From NCBI GenBank assembly GCA_028822645.1, contig JAPKDG010000002.1, positions 1 through 64,000 of the forward strand: DNA of 64,000 nucleotides, given 5' to 3'. This stretch comes from Longimicrobiales bacterium (lineage in GTDB: Bacteria; Gemmatimonadota; Gemmatimonadetes; Longimicrobiales; Gaopeijiaceae). Positions 36,543 through 46,696 of the stretch are shown here, one piece after another. Below the pieces are notes generated by a model, which saw only the letters and a list, made by a program, of their open reading frames with translations, did not search any database and was not told the DNA's origin. Numbering within the stretch: position 1 is the first letter of the stretch; each line of letters begins with the position of its first letter. Made by a program: the position numbers and the translations under genes.

Positions 36543-37947
36543 TGTAACATGTTTGCTGATACTTATTATAGTAGTTAGTGTCTCATGCGACGGAGAAATA
36601 CGCACTAGGATTATTGAAGAAAATCAACGGTCTAACGAGGACCAAATAGAAAATTGTTTGCCTGATCAAGATTCTGTTGGTGCCACAGTTGAAAACTCAG
36701 CAATTCTAGATCTAGAACCTAGAATAGACAGTGCAGACGTGCTCTTGCTGGCCGATCTGGAACCACTTTTAGCTAGGATGGAAAGTGGAGCGATAGTGAA
36801 AAGGCTGGAGATTCCTAGCGAACCACTTCGGTTTGAAAGGCCAGAGGCAGTTAAGGGGATTTATGTGAATGCCTGGGCGGCTGGTTCAAAGACAAGATCA
36901 GAACACCTGATTGACCTAGCCATGAGGACGGAGATCAACTCTTTTGTGATCGACATTAAGGATGCTTCGGGGTATGTAAGTCATCCTACAAGGGTTGAAA
37001 TGGCTCAGCAGGTGGGTGCGGATCAGCAAATAAGGATAAGAGATCTTTTGGGTTTATTGGATCTTCTTCACAAGAATGGTATTTATCCGATTGCTCGTAT
37101 CGTTGTAGTAAAGGATCCGCTACTGACAAAGAGCAACCCAGAACTTGCAATTCAAGACACTGCTGGTGGTGTTTGGATTGACGAAAAGGGAGCCAGCTGG
37201 GCTAATCTTTTTGAAGGGTCGGTTTGGGACTACCATTTGAGTCTAGCAGAAGAAATGATTGCGATTGGGTTTCCAGAAATCCAATGGGATTACATTCGAT
37301 TTCCAGATTCGCCAAAGACACATCTAGAAAGAGCCAGTTTTCCTAACAGCATTGGCAGGACAAAGAGTGAAGCGGTTAGTGGGTTCCTAGATCATGTCGG
37401 GAAACAAATTCGGAGCGAAAAAGTTGCCATGACAGCAGATGTATTCGGAGCGACTACATCACTGAATTACGATTTAGGAATCGGTCAATTATGGGAAGAA
37501 ATAGTTAAGAGGGTGGATGTAGTCCTGCCCATGGTATATCCGTCTCATTACTGGCCTGGGAGCTTCAACATAGAAAAACCAAACCATCATCCATACGAGG
37601 TAGTGAAAGCTGCCCTGGCCGATGGCTTGGAACGTTCGTCAAAAGTCCGAGAGGCGGGGTCTATTCGTCCTTGGCTACAGGATTTTAGCTTAGGAATACC
37701 CCCTTATGGAGGACCCGAAATAAGAGCTCAGATACAAGCGACATACGATGTTGGTATAAAGGAGTGGATTTTATGGAATGCCTCTAGCCGTTACAGTGAA
37801 GAAGGCCTTGCTCCCAATGGAGGTTTTCTTGATACAAGTGAGCCTATGATGCGTTTCAATGGAGGCTTGGTACCGATTTCTTCCCCGATATTGGATAAGG
37901 ATAGTTTGGAAGTGACCTTGCAAATAGACACCTTGGTGAAGTTTTAA
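36520..37947 (+). CDS. DUF4015 putative glycoside hydrolase lipoprotein
   Basis: A 475-residue exported protein. A TTG at 36520 begins MRKKIKDSVTCLLILIIVVS followed by VSC, a complete lipoprotein signal; no ATG would preserve it. The main domain, about residues 105-430, matches the DUF4015 (GHL-type) TIM-barrel: VKGIYVNAWAAGS, INSFVIDIKDASGYV, YPIARIVVVKDPLL, EIQWDYIRFPDS, MTADVFGATTS and VDVVLPMVYPSHYWPG. Acidic residues after IQWDY are the likely catalytic ones. It would act on a polysaccharide, possibly cell wall or surface glycan. It overlaps waaA by 23 bases. Confidence 0.85.
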   Translation: MRKKIKDSVTCLLILIIVVSVSCDGEIRTRIIEENQRSNEDQIENCLPDQDSVGATVENSAILDLEPRIDSADVLLLADLEPLLARMESGAIVKRLEIPSEPLRFERPEAVKGIYVNAWAAGSKTRSEHLIDLAMRTEINSFVIDIKDASGYVSHPTRVEMAQQVGADQQIRIRDLLGLLDLLHKNGIYPIARIVVVKDPLLTKSNPELAIQDTAGGVWIDEKGASWANLFEGSVWDYHLSLAEEMIAIGFPEIQWDYIRFPDSPKTHLERASFPNSIGRTKSEAVSGFLDHVGKQIRSEKVAMTADVFGATTSLNYDLGIGQLWEEIVKRVDVVLPMVYPSHYWPGSFNIEKPNHHPYEVVKAALADGLERSSKVREAGSIRPWLQDFSLGIPPYGGPEIRAQIQATYDVGIKEWILWNASSRYSEEGLAPNGGFLDTSEPMMRFNGGLVPISSPILDKDSLEVTLQIDTLVKF

Positions 37948-37971
37948 TGATTCATGTCGAAGTAGAAATAC

Positions 37972-40785
37972 ATGGATGATTTTATCCGGGTCAGAGGGGC
38001 CAGTCAGCACAATCTAAAAAATCTTGACGTTGACCTTCCTAAGAGATCGTTGACTGTAGTCACAGGTCCATCGGGATCAGGAAAGTCTTCATTGGCCTTA
38101 GATACTGTTTTTGCTGAGGGTCAGCGTAGATATGTGGAGTCCTTGTCCACTTATGCCAAGCAATTTCTAAACAGAGTGGAAAAACCTAAAGTAGAATCTA
38201 TTGAAGGTATATCTCCAGCCGTTGCTCTTGAACAGAAGAATACTATGAGGTCAAGCCGTTCAACGGTGGGTACAGCTACAGAGTTGTACGGCTACATGCG
38301 TTTATTCTGGGCCCGTGTCGGCCTGACATACTGTCCCGAGTGTGGTGAGACAGTTAAGGCGGATTCGGTCAGTAGTGTGGTCGAAGAACTCCTCACTTTG
38401 CCAGAATCTACACGCATTCAAATCACATTTCCTCTACAGATCGAGGATGAATCTAGGCAGGGATTGTCAATTGATAATCTTCGAGCCCTTGGGTTTATGC
38501 GCTTTCTAGTGGATGAGGATTTATTTGACTTAGGTGATCCTGACGCTGAAAAATCCATTAAGGAAATAATTATTTCAAAGACTTCCGAAGTGCTGGTACT
38601 GGTAGATCGTCTTACGATTAGTCGTGCAGAACGCGATCGCCTAGCGGATTCAGTAAGCACTTGCTTTAAAGAGGGATTAGGAGAAGCAGTCGTGCGGGTT
38701 TTTGATGTCGAGCAGATAGAGCGTCTAAATTTCTCTGAGTCTTTTAAGTGCTACTCCCATCCCTTAGTGAATTTCCTCAATCCTACACCCAAGCTGTTCT
38801 CCTTTAACAACTCGTTTGGCTGTTGTCCAAATTGCACAGGGTTTGGAGCAACTTTGGAATATGACCAAGATTTGATTATTCCAAACCCCCTCGAATCAAT
38901 CAACGAAGGTGCTGTGGATCCCTGGACTAAGCCTCGCTACCATAGAGAAAGCAAGAATCTCCAGTCTTTTCTGATTTCTCAGAAAATTTCTCCTGATCTT
39001 CCATGGGCACAGATCCCTCAAGACATAAGGACCGATATTATTGAGGGATCGGACACCTTCAAGGGGGTCATCCCTTTTCTAAAGTCCAGGGAAAGAAAGA
39101 AATATAAACATTACATCCGTATTTTCCTCCGTAGGTATCAGACTACCAGGGTCTGCCAGGTCTGTGAGGGATCACGAATCAGGAAGGAAGCTCGCTATAT
39201 CAAAATAGGAAACTACACGATTTCCCAAGCGGCGGAGCTTTCTATAAAAGATTTTAGGGAATGGTTGACTACCATTGAGTTAAGTGAAATGCAAGCGGCA
39301 ATAGCAGAGACTATTTTGGATGAGCTGTCAGGAAGGCTGACGTTTTTAGCAGAAGTGGGTTTAGGCTATCTTTCCCTGGATCGCCAGGTGCGGACTCTGT
39401 CCGGAGGGGAATCACAAAGAATAGGGCTAGCAAATTCCTTGGGTTCTCAACTGGTGGACACGCTCTACGTGCTGGATGAGCCTACTGTGGGTCTACATCC
39501 TCAAGATGTCAACAGCCTACTAAATCTCTTGGACAAGCTCAGAGATGTCGGCAATACAGTTCTGGTAGTTGAGCACGATTCTGTAGCCATAATGAGGGCA
39601 GATCATGTTTTGGAGTTGGGTCCAGGCTCCGGCAGGGAAGGAGGCAGCTTGGTTTTTCAAGGTACCCCGAAAGATCTTTGTAAGACTGATAGTGCTACTG
39701 GAAAATTTCTGTCCGGGAAAACTGAAATTGTTGTACCGGAATCAAGAAGGCCAGTGAATGGTTCTAACCTGAGTGTTTTTGGTGCCACCCTCCACAATCT
39801 TAATGAAGTGAATGTTGAAATTCCACTCAAAACACTGACTGTCGTGACGGGGGTGTCTGGTTCTGGGAAGTCGACCCTAGTCCACGATATAATTTATGAG
39901 GCGGTCAGACGGACCCTAAGCAAACAAGATGGCGTTTCTCTTGAAAATTTTAACGTGGTTCAAGGCTTACAAGGTGCAGAAGTGATCGAAGAGATCGTCT
40001 TGGTAGATCAATCTGCTATCGGGCGAACTCCGAGATCTAACCCCGCTACATACATTAAAGTGTGGGACGAGATCCGGAAGAGTTTTGCGTTGCAGCCATT
40101 ATCTCAAGAAAGGGAATACTCCGCGGGCCATTTTTCTTTCAATGTTAACGGTGGTCGATGTGACGAATGCAAGGGGGCAGGCCAGGTGAAAGTGGAGATG
40201 ATTTTCATGCCAGATATATATGTGATTTGTGATTCTTGTCGCGGGAATCGTTATCGGTCGGAAGTACTTGATGTCACATTTAAGGGTTTGAATGTAGCTG
40301 AGGTTCTCCAATTGACAGTTGACGAAGCGATCGGATTTTTTGTACAAAACAGGCGTATCGGTAAAATTTTGTGGTTTCTTCAGCAGGTCGGGCTAGGGTA
40401 CTTACAACTAGGACAGTCTGCTAACACTCTGTCGGGAGGAGAATCGCAGAGGCTGAAGATCGCGAGGGAACTCACTTCAAGCGCAACTGGAAAAGCACAC
40501 AAGCTGTATATTCTCGATGAACCAACGACTGGATTGTCTGGAGAAGACATAAAACAGTTATTGGTGGTATTGAGCCGTCTGGTAGACCTAGGAAACTCAG
40601 TCCTTCTGATCGAACACAATCTCGATGTCATTAAAACAGCTGATTGGATCATAGACATGGGTCCTGGTGCTGGCCCTTTGGGTGGCAGGGTGATAGCGGA
40701 AGGTACTCCCGAAGATATCGTGGCCAACCCAGCGAGCGTTACGGGGAAATATTTAACTACCATTCTGACAGCGGAATTAAACTGA
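37972..40785 (+). CDS. uvrA: Excinuclease ABC subunit A
   Basis: A 937-residue protein, close to the usual 940. Two ABC ATPase modules are visible with Walker A motifs GPSGSGKSS (near residue 33) and GVSGSGKST (near 630), signature motifs LSGGESQRIGLANSLGS and LSGGESQRLKIARELTS, and Walker B segments YVLDEPTVGLHP and YILDEPTTGLSG. Zinc cysteines occur in CCPNC and CDECKG...CDSC. UvrA dimers find bulky DNA lesions and load UvrB. It starts 24 bases after the DUF4015 gene, so it may be read from the same transcript. Confidence 0.97.
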   Translation: MDDFIRVRGASQHNLKNLDVDLPKRSLTVVTGPSGSGKSSLALDTVFAEGQRRYVESLSTYAKQFLNRVEKPKVESIEGISPAVALEQKNTMRSSRSTVGTATELYGYMRLFWARVGLTYCPECGETVKADSVSSVVEELLTLPESTRIQITFPLQIEDESRQGLSIDNLRALGFMRFLVDEDLFDLGDPDAEKSIKEIIISKTSEVLVLVDRLTISRAERDRLADSVSTCFKEGLGEAVVRVFDVEQIERLNFSESFKCYSHPLVNFLNPTPKLFSFNNSFGCCPNCTGFGATLEYDQDLIIPNPLESINEGAVDPWTKPRYHRESKNLQSFLISQKISPDLPWAQIPQDIRTDIIEGSDTFKGVIPFLKSRERKKYKHYIRIFLRRYQTTRVCQVCEGSRIRKEARYIKIGNYTISQAAELSIKDFREWLTTIELSEMQAAIAETILDELSGRLTFLAEVGLGYLSLDRQVRTLSGGESQRIGLANSLGSQLVDTLYVLDEPTVGLHPQDVNSLLNLLDKLRDVGNTVLVVEHDSVAIMRADHVLELGPGSGREGGSLVFQGTPKDLCKTDSATGKFLSGKTEIVVPESRRPVNGSNLSVFGATLHNLNEVNVEIPLKTLTVVTGVSGSGKSTLVHDIIYEAVRRTLSKQDGVSLENFNVVQGLQGAEVIEEIVLVDQSAIGRTPRSNPATYIKVWDEIRKSFALQPLSQEREYSAGHFSFNVNGGRCDECKGAGQVKVEMIFMPDIYVICDSCRGNRYRSEVLDVTFKGLNVAEVLQLTVDEAIGFFVQNRRIGKILWFLQQVGLGYLQLGQSANTLSGGESQRLKIARELTSSATGKAHKLYILDEPTTGLSGEDIKQLLVVLSRLVDLGNSVLLIEHNLDVIKTADWIIDMGPGAGPLGGRVIAEGTPEDIVANPASVTGKYLTTILTAELN

Positions 40786-41137
40786 GAAGAGTGGAAAATG
40801 GACGTATCTATCGGGGTAGTTTTTGCGGGCTGGGGCGAATCTCTCCACCAGTCTGATCCGCGATGAATCTGGAACGGATGTCCATAGCAGTTTTTACTTG
40901 TTATTAAGCCATTTCTGCATTATTTTTATGGACTTAAGCAGTGTCTGTAATGGGCCTGTAGGATAGAGGCCCATTAGAGATTTTTGCTTTTCCGGACAAC
41001 TCGTTGTCAAGCTTTCAATAGCTGTTAAGAATCCTGAGTAATTAAGTGGGAAACGGACCGTCTGGTTAGTGGTAATTTAGAATCGTGATTGTTGGTGGCT
41101 AAAAATATGATAGCCTGTCTTTCTTCGGGGATTTTAA
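40786..41137. other. 352-base intergenic region between uvrA and gyrA
   Basis: No supported gene lies here. The stretch contains a strong hairpin at 40949-40975 (listed separately). Downstream of that, TATGAT at 41107-41112 could be a -10 box for gyrA but no good -35 was seen at the right distance. Confidence 0.5.
40949..40975 (+). terminator. Hairpin after uvrA, probable terminator
   Basis: AATGGGCCT (40949-40957) and AGGCCCATT (40967-40975) form a perfect nine-pair stem with a nine-base loop, followed after five bases by TTTTTGCTTTT. It lies 164 bases past the uvrA stop, farther than usual, so processing or an attenuator for gyrA are alternatives. Confidence 0.55.
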
Positions 41138-43630
41138 ATGGCAAATGACGATCTCATAGTAGATGGCGAGAAAATTCTAGAACGTCTAATAGAAGATGAA
41201 ATGCGGGAATCATTCATGGATTATTCGATGAGTGTAATTGTGCAGAGAGCCCTGCCCGATGTAAGGGATGGCTTGAAGCCTGTGCACCGACGGATCATGT
41301 ACGCAATGAGTGGTTTGGGTCTCACGCCTGGGAGAGGTTATAAAAAATGTGCGACTGTCGTTGGTGAAGTTTTAGGTAAATATCATCCTCATGGCGATAG
41401 TGCTGTATATGATGCCCTAGTGAGAATGGTTCAAGATTTTTCCTTGCGTTATCCTTTGGTTGATGGGCAAGGAAATTTTGGATCCATAGATGGAGATCGT
41501 GCGGCAGCATATAGGTACACAGAAGCTCGTATGACTCCTCCGGCGGTTGAAATGTTGGAAGACATTGATAAAGACACCGTTAGATTCACACCGAATTTTG
41601 ATGCTCGGCTGGATGAGCCGACAGTCCTCCCTGCTAAAATACCGAACCTCCTCATCAACGGAAGTTCTGGAATAGCAGTTGGGATGGCGACTAATATTCC
41701 ACCTCATAATCTTCGGGAAATAGTCGCGGCCACTAAGGCCTTGATTGAAGATAGAGAACTTTCAGAACAAGATCTTTTTGAAATAGTGAAAGGACCAGAT
41801 TTTCCTACTGGAGGATTTATCTGTGGAACCGATGGTATAGAATCTGCTTATAGAGAAGGCCGCGGCAGGATAGTGATGAGAGCTCGAACTTTAATCGAAG
41901 AGTCAGCCAGTGGAGTGGAAAGCATCATTGTGACTGAGATTCCATTTATGGTTAATAAATCGAGATTAATAGAACAGACTGCACAACTGGTTCGAGACAA
42001 GAAGATTTTCGAAATCCGGGATATAAGAGATGAATCTGATAGGGACGGCCTTCGTATAGTGATAGACCTTAAACTTGACGCTATACCAGGTGTAGTGCTG
42101 AATAAGTTATTTAAGCATACCCAAATGCAATCCAGTTTTGGTGCAAATATGCTGGCCTTGGTTGATGGGGAACCACGTGTTCTTTCGTTAAGGGAAATGC
42201 TAGGGTATTTCATTGAGCACCGTCACACTGTGGTAGTGCGACGGACGACTTTTGATCTAAAAAAGGCAGAAGAAAGGGAGCATGTTCTTGAGGGGCTCAA
42301 GATCGCTGTCGACAATATTGACAAAGTAATCAAGATAATTCGGGGTTCTGCCGATTCTTTGGAGGCGTCTTTAGCCCTTCAGGAATCCTTCGAACTTTCC
42401 GAGCGTCAAGCCAAAGCAATCCTTGATATGAGGCTTGCTAGACTGACCGGATTGGAGATGGAGAAACTCAATACAGAGTTGAAAGAAGTTCAGGAAAACA
42501 TCAAAGGTTTCCGAAAAATTCTAGATAATAAAAAACTCCGGATGGAAATCATATCTGAAGAGTTGAGCGATGTCTCTGAAAAATATGGAGATGACCGCCG
42601 AAGCGAAATAATTGGAGGTGCAGGATCTTTGGTAGAAGAAGACTTGATCGCCGACGAAGAAATGGTGATCACTTTTTCTCATCAGGGTTATCTCAAGAGG
42701 ACTGAAGTCGATACCTATAGGGCACAACGTCGGGGAGGTAGGGGATTGCAGGGAATGGGAACTAAAGATGAGGATTGGGTCGAGCATGTATTTTTAGCAT
42801 CGGCACATCAATATCTGATGATTTTTACACGTTCCGGGAAGTGTCACTGGTTGAAAGTTTGGCAGATTCCTTCGGCCAAACGTCATTCCAGAGGGAAGTC
42901 GATAGTTAATCTTTTGAATATTGATCCTTCTGACGAAATTGCTTCTGTGGTTCCTGTTCGAAAATTTTCTGAAGATCAATATCTCATGTTTTGTACGAGG
43001 GGTGGTAAAACTAAAAAGACACCGCTTTCGGCTTATGGAAATATCAGATCGGTAGGACTGAACGCTATTACTATAAGTGAAGGGGACGAATTGATGGACG
43101 TAAGGATAACTAGTGGATCCAATGAGGTGATTCTAGCTACTAGGAATGGAAAGGCGATTAGGTTCAACGAAACACAAGTACGCTCAATGGGACGCACTGC
43201 TGCTGGAGTTCGAGGGATCCGCTTAGACGACGGAGACCGAGTTGTCGGCATGGTAGTGGTGGACAGGGAAGATGTGACGCTTTTGGTTGTGTCTGAGAGT
43301 GGTATGGGCAAGCGCTCCGAGATAGACGCCTACAGATTAACCAATAGGGGTGGGAAAGGGGTGATCAATATCAAGACGAATAAGCGGACGGGAAAGGTGG
43401 TCGCCATCAAATCCGTTACACCTCAGGACGAGTTGATGTTTATCACTCGAAATGGTGTAATCAATAGACAGCCAGTAGAGCAGATTGGAGTTATAGGACG
43501 GGCCACCCAAGGTGTTCGTCTTGTGAATCTCGATGATGGGGATAGGGTGATGGACGTGGCTAGAGTCATCCAAGAAGAAGGTGTGATTGAAGAAGGTGTG
43601 ATTGAAGAAGGTGTGATTGAAGATGAGTGA
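41138..43630 (+). CDS. gyrA: DNA gyrase subunit A
   Basis: An 830-residue type IIA topoisomerase subunit. The catalytic tyrosine is Tyr127 in [10 protein letters not shown]. The quinolone region reads [12 protein letters not shown] with Ser88 and Asp92 at the positions of E. coli Ser83 and Asp87, the susceptible forms. The C-terminal domain has the GyrA box QRRGGRG (near residue 528), which separates it from ParC, and the repeated beta-pinwheel blades. GyrA cuts and rejoins DNA to add negative supercoils with GyrB, which is not in the window. The extreme C-terminus is [18 protein letters not shown], encoded by a 15-base tandem repeat. Confidence 0.97.
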   Translation: MANDDLIVDGEKILERLIEDEMRESFMDYSMSVIVQRALPDVRDGLKPVHRRIMYAMSGLGLTPGRGYKKCATVVGEVLGKYHPHGDSAVYDALVRMVQDFSLRYPLVDGQGNFGSIDGDRAAAYRYTEARMTPPAVEMLEDIDKDTVRFTPNFDARLDEPTVLPAKIPNLLINGSSGIAVGMATNIPPHNLREIVAATKALIEDRELSEQDLFEIVKGPDFPTGGFICGTDGIESAYREGRGRIVMRARTLIEESASGVESIIVTEIPFMVNKSRLIEQTAQLVRDKKIFEIRDIRDESDRDGLRIVIDLKLDAIPGVVLNKLFKHTQMQSSFGANMLALVDGEPRVLSLREMLGYFIEHRHTVVVRRTTFDLKKAEEREHVLEGLKIAVDNIDKVIKIIRGSADSLEASLALQESFELSERQAKAILDMRLARLTGLEMEKLNTELKEVQENIKGFRKILDNKKLRMEIISEELSDVSEKYGDDRRSEIIGGAGSLVEEDLIADEEMVITFSHQGYLKRTEVDTYRAQRRGGRGLQGMGTKDEDWVEHVFLASAHQYLMIFTRSGKCHWLKVWQIPSAKRHSRGKSIVNLLNIDPSDEIASVVPVRKFSEDQYLMFCTRGGKTKKTPLSAYGNIRSVGLNAITISEGDELMDVRITSGSNEVILATRNGKAIRFNETQVRSMGRTAAGVRGIRLDDGDRVVGMVVVDREDVTLLVVSESGMGKRSEIDAYRLTNRGGKGVINIKTNKRTGKVVAIKSVTPQDELMFITRNGVINRQPVEQIGVIGRATQGVRLVNLDDGDRVMDVARVIQEEGVIEEGVIEEGVIEDE
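43574..43618 (+). repeat. Three 15-bp tandem repeats at the gyrA 3' end
   Basis: GAAGAAGGTGTGATT occurs three times exactly (43574-43588, 43589-43603, 43604-43618), then a partial copy GAAGATGAG. The repeat encodes EEGVI in gyrA, and its last AAGAAGG may serve as ribosome-binding site for the dehydratase ATG at 43623. Confidence 0.9.
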
Positions 43631-44582
43631 TACAGAACTAGTAAGTTTGGAGCTTATAAAAGAAGCTCATCAGCGTATTCGGTCTGTAGTAGTTCGGACT
43701 CCTCTCTATCACGCAGCGGCCCTAAGTGATGAATTGGAGGGAAAAATTCATCTGAAACTCGAGTCACTTCAACGTACTGGATCTTTTAAAATTCGTGGAG
43801 CTTATAACTTTGTAGCTCAAATTCCAGAGAAAATGAGATCATCTGGTGTCATCACTTATTCATCTGGGAATCATGCCCAAGCCGTAGCTCTAGCGGCTCA
43901 ATTGCATGGGATTAGAGCAGTAGTGGTAATGCCTGTGAATGCGCCCCAGATCAAGAGAGACGGTGCGATTCTCTTGGGCGCGGAAGTAATTCTTGAAGGA
44001 ACAACTTCAACAGAAAGGAGGATCCGTGCTGAGTCTATAGCTGCTCAGGAGAATTTAACTATAGTTCCTCCTTATGATGCATTGGAGATAATTGCTGGAC
44101 AAGGTACTACGGGGTTGGAAATTGTTGAGGATTCTGATGATTTTGAGGTGGTACTGATCCCAATTGGAGGAGGAGGTCTTTGTAGCGGATGTGCGGCTGC
44201 CATTAAAAAATCGCGTCCCGATGTTCAAATAGTTGGAGTAGAGCCCGTTGGAGGTGCTTCTATGAAAGCTGCTCTGGATGCAGGAGAGCCCGTGACACTC
44301 CCCCAGGTTGACTCGATAGCGGATGGTCTACTCCCCGTAAGATCAGGAAGCCGAACCTTTGAGCATGTGCGTGAATTTGTTGATCAAGTGATTCTGGTTG
44401 AAGATGATGAGATCAGAGATGCTGCTAAGTTTTTGTTTTTGCACGAACGTTTGGTAGTGGAATTTTCTGGGGCAGCCACTGTGGCTGCTCTTCGAAGCGG
44501 TAGAGTAATGAGCTCTGGACGTAATGTCGCCGCAGTGGTGAGTGGTGGAAATGTGGATCCAGGGGTGATAGCGAATCTCTGA
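43623..44582 (+). CDS. Threonine/serine dehydratase (fold type II PLP enzyme)
   Basis: A 319-residue enzyme of the threonine dehydratase/serine racemase group. [13 protein letters not shown] carries the PLP lysine, [13 protein letters not shown] the phosphate-neighbouring loop, and [16 protein letters not shown] the glycine loop. It deaminates threonine or serine to the 2-oxoacid and ammonia. There is no C-terminal ACT regulatory domain, so it resembles the catabolic or short type rather than the isoleucine-feedback-controlled IlvA. The ATG at 43623 overlaps the gyrA stop by eight bases; a TTG at 43617 is also in frame. HAD phosphatase follows two bases after its stop. Confidence 0.9.
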   Translation: MSDTELVSLELIKEAHQRIRSVVVRTPLYHAAALSDELEGKIHLKLESLQRTGSFKIRGAYNFVAQIPEKMRSSGVITYSSGNHAQAVALAAQLHGIRAVVVMPVNAPQIKRDGAILLGAEVILEGTTSTERRIRAESIAAQENLTIVPPYDALEIIAGQGTTGLEIVEDSDDFEVVLIPIGGGGLCSGCAAAIKKSRPDVQIVGVEPVGGASMKAALDAGEPVTLPQVDSIADGLLPVRSGSRTFEHVREFVDQVILVEDDEIRDAAKFLFLHERLVVEFSGAATVAALRSGRVMSSGRNVAAVVSGGNVDPGVIANL

Positions 44583-44584
44583 AA

Positions 44585-45268
44585 ATGACAAAGCTTATTT
44601 TGTTCGATATAGATGGGACATTAATCACTGGAGGTCCTGCTAAAGAATCCTTTGAAGTAGCTATGCTCGATACTTATGGCAGGCTTGGGGATGCAAAGAA
44701 TTATGATTTTTCCGGGAAAACAGACCCAAAAATAGCCAGAGATCTGCTTAGAGAGGTGGGGTTTCCTGACTCGGTCATAGAGACTGGGTTTTCCGATCTG
44801 TGGGACCGGTATGTAGAGGGGCTGGAAGCTAGAATTTCTGGAAATCCCACGATACTCCTTCCAGGAATTGAGCAGCTTCTAGCGAATCTGGCAGCAAATC
44901 AAAATGTGGCACTTGGTCTGGTGACTGGAAATATCTTCCGTGGAGCTCAAATCAAGCTGAGGTCAGTGGGTCTGGATGGATATTTTTCAATAGGGGGCTA
45001 TGGATCAGATTCGGAAGATAGAAATCTTTTACCGTCTGTGGCGCTAACCAGAGCATACAAAAAATGGGGCATACATTTCGTCAAAGAATCGGTAGTGATA
45101 GTGGGTGACACTCCTAGAGATATATTTTGCGGAAAAGCGGAGGGAGTTCAAACTGTTGGAGTGACTACGGGTAAATTCGGGAGAAAAGATCTGGAAAAAG
45201 CCGGTGCAGATCTAGTTCTAGATGATTTCTCCCAAGTGGATGAAGTCGCCAATATACTGGCAAGGTGA
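44585..45268 (+). CDS. HAD-superfamily hydrolase (phosphoglycolate-phosphatase-like)
   Basis: A 227-residue haloacid-dehalogenase phosphatase. Motif I is LFDIDGTLITGG (nucleophile and acid Asp), motif II LGLVTGN, the lysine sits in RAYKKWGI, and motif IV is VIVGDTPRDIFCGKAEG. The helical cap at residues 18-90 resembles Gph/beta-phosphoglucomutase types. It likely dephosphorylates a small metabolite such as 2-phosphoglycolate; the substrate is inferred only from the subfamily. It is in the same run as gyrA and the dehydratase and is followed by 104 bases without a gene. Confidence 0.88.
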   Translation: MTKLILFDIDGTLITGGPAKESFEVAMLDTYGRLGDAKNYDFSGKTDPKIARDLLREVGFPDSVIETGFSDLWDRYVEGLEARISGNPTILLPGIEQLLANLAANQNVALGLVTGNIFRGAQIKLRSVGLDGYFSIGGYGSDSEDRNLLPSVALTRAYKKWGIHFVKESVVIVGDTPRDIFCGKAEGVQTVGVTTGKFGRKDLEKAGADLVLDDFSQVDEVANILAR

Positions 45269-45372
45269 TTGCAGTACAGGGTGCAAAGAACCATGTTTGG
45301 GGGAAACCAATCCCTGCGTAATAGGACCAGAGCAGGTAGAGGGCTGTTAAATAAGCTAAGGAGCTTGGACTT

Positions 45373-46122
45373 GTGACTGAAAGAAAAAATGGAAAACAGA
45401 AACGGACATTTGTAACGATAGGGCTAGGGTTACTTGCCATTGTCTTTGCTGTGTGGATGGTGAGAGGCAATGGGTCTGGCTCAGCGTCTTTGCAACCTAC
45501 GGAAAGTATCCTTACCGGGACGATGGAGGATATAGGTGGACAGCGAGCATTGATTGATCTGGGAACGCCTGTTGAAATCGGTGACCCGCAGGCTCCTATC
45601 ACTATTACGGAGTTCGGAGATTATCAATGTCCTGCTTGTCAGGATTTTGCATCGCTTATAAAACCACAAATCGACCTGGAGTATATTCAGTCTGGTATTG
45701 CCCGATTTGTTTTCTATGATTATCCGAGACACAACCACTCCTTCTTGGCACATAGAGCTGCTCGGTGCGCTTTGGACCAAGGAACCGAGAAATACTGGAA
45801 CTACCACAATCGCTTGTTCGCCAGGCAGACAGCGTGGGCAGTAAGTGGATCTCCTCCAATGGGTGCTTTCGAGAGTATCGCAGATGAGATAGGTCTAGAT
45901 GGGGATGACTTTGCTTCATGTCTCTCGAGCGATCGTCACGCTGATGTGGTAACTGCTAATTTACGGGTGGGCCTCGAGCTACAAATAATGGGGACTCCCA
46001 GTATACTCGTGAGTATGGGTACTGGAGCGCCCGTGAGAGTTAGTAGATGGAATGAATTCTCTGCTATAAAGGAAGTGGTAGACAGATTGATGATGGAAGA
46101 AACTGGAGAAGGATCCGAATAA
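45373..46122 (+). CDS. DsbA-family thiol-disulfide protein, membrane-anchored
   Basis: A 249-residue protein with a basic start, one membrane helix (about residues 12-31) and a periplasmic thioredoxin-fold domain with active site C86-P-A-C89 in FGDYQCPACQDF. Helical insertion and MGTPSILVS with a cis-Pro fit the DsbA/Thioredoxin_4 group. It would make or reshuffle disulfides in exported proteins, many of which lie in this window. The start is GTG at 45373 with AAGGAG nine bases upstream. The gene is convergent with the DUF402 gene. Confidence 0.9.
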   Translation: MTERKNGKQKRTFVTIGLGLLAIVFAVWMVRGNGSGSASLQPTESILTGTMEDIGGQRALIDLGTPVEIGDPQAPITITEFGDYQCPACQDFASLIKPQIDLEYIQSGIARFVFYDYPRHNHSFLAHRAARCALDQGTEKYWNYHNRLFARQTAWAVSGSPPMGAFESIADEIGLDGDDFASCLSSDRHADVVTANLRVGLELQIMGTPSILVSMGTGAPVRVSRWNEFSAIKEVVDRLMMEETGEGSE

Positions 46123-46159
46123 AGAGGGAGTTCTGGATTTGTTCGATACAGAATTCAAC

Positions 46160-46696
46160 TTAATTCAAATACTGAAGTGCACGGTCAAGATTCCACCGAG
46201 AAATGAAGGAAGGTGGCCATGTTCCTTCATGATACCCATCAATCAAGAGTTGGGATTCTCGGAGTGCAGTTTCTGCGACCTCTGGTGAAATCCACTCATT
46301 TTGTCTCGCCAGGACAAACTCATCCTCATCCAGAACAGTGGCTCTCCCATTTAAATCAATCCAGATATCTAAGAAGAGATCAGTGGTTTCCCAGACAAGA
46401 GGCGACTGATATTGCACGGGTGTGATGATATTAGCGTAGATCCCTGTAAAATCCCCATCAGCTTGGTGGAACAACCCTATGTCATGCCAGGTGTCTGGGA
46501 AGGTAAACCATATTATTTTCGAACCTGTTTCTAAGATAATTTTACCTTGTATAATCAAGGGTGTATCCATAACCAAATCAGTGGAAAGGGTTATGTCGGC
46601 TTCGGCTTCCTTAGAGATCAGATATTGTTTATAAGTCTGTTTTCGATTCGGTGGCCTGAAGTAGTGCAGAGATATCAAAGGTGATTGATTCGACAC
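46160..46696 (-). CDS. DUF402-domain protein (NtdP/FomD-like fold)
   Basis: A 178-residue protein of the DUF402 family. The recognisable core is YANIITPVQY, WETTDLFLDIWID and VLDEDEFVLARQ, with conserved Tyr, Asp and Glu residues that bind metal and phosphate in nucleoside di/triphosphatases of this fold. A phosphohydrolase role is plausible; the substrate is unknown. The start is a GTG at 46696, directly abutting the stop of the XdhC-type gene, which suggests translational coupling. It is the last gene of a molybdenum-enzyme maturation group. Confidence 0.8.
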   Translation of the reverse strand: MSNQSPLISLHYFRPPNRKQTYKQYLISKEAEADITLSTDLVMDTPLIIQGKIILETGSKIIWFTFPDTWHDIGLFHQADGDFTGIYANIITPVQYQSPLVWETTDLFLDIWIDLNGRATVLDEDEFVLARQNEWISPEVAETALRESQLLIDGYHEGTWPPSFISRWNLDRALQYLN

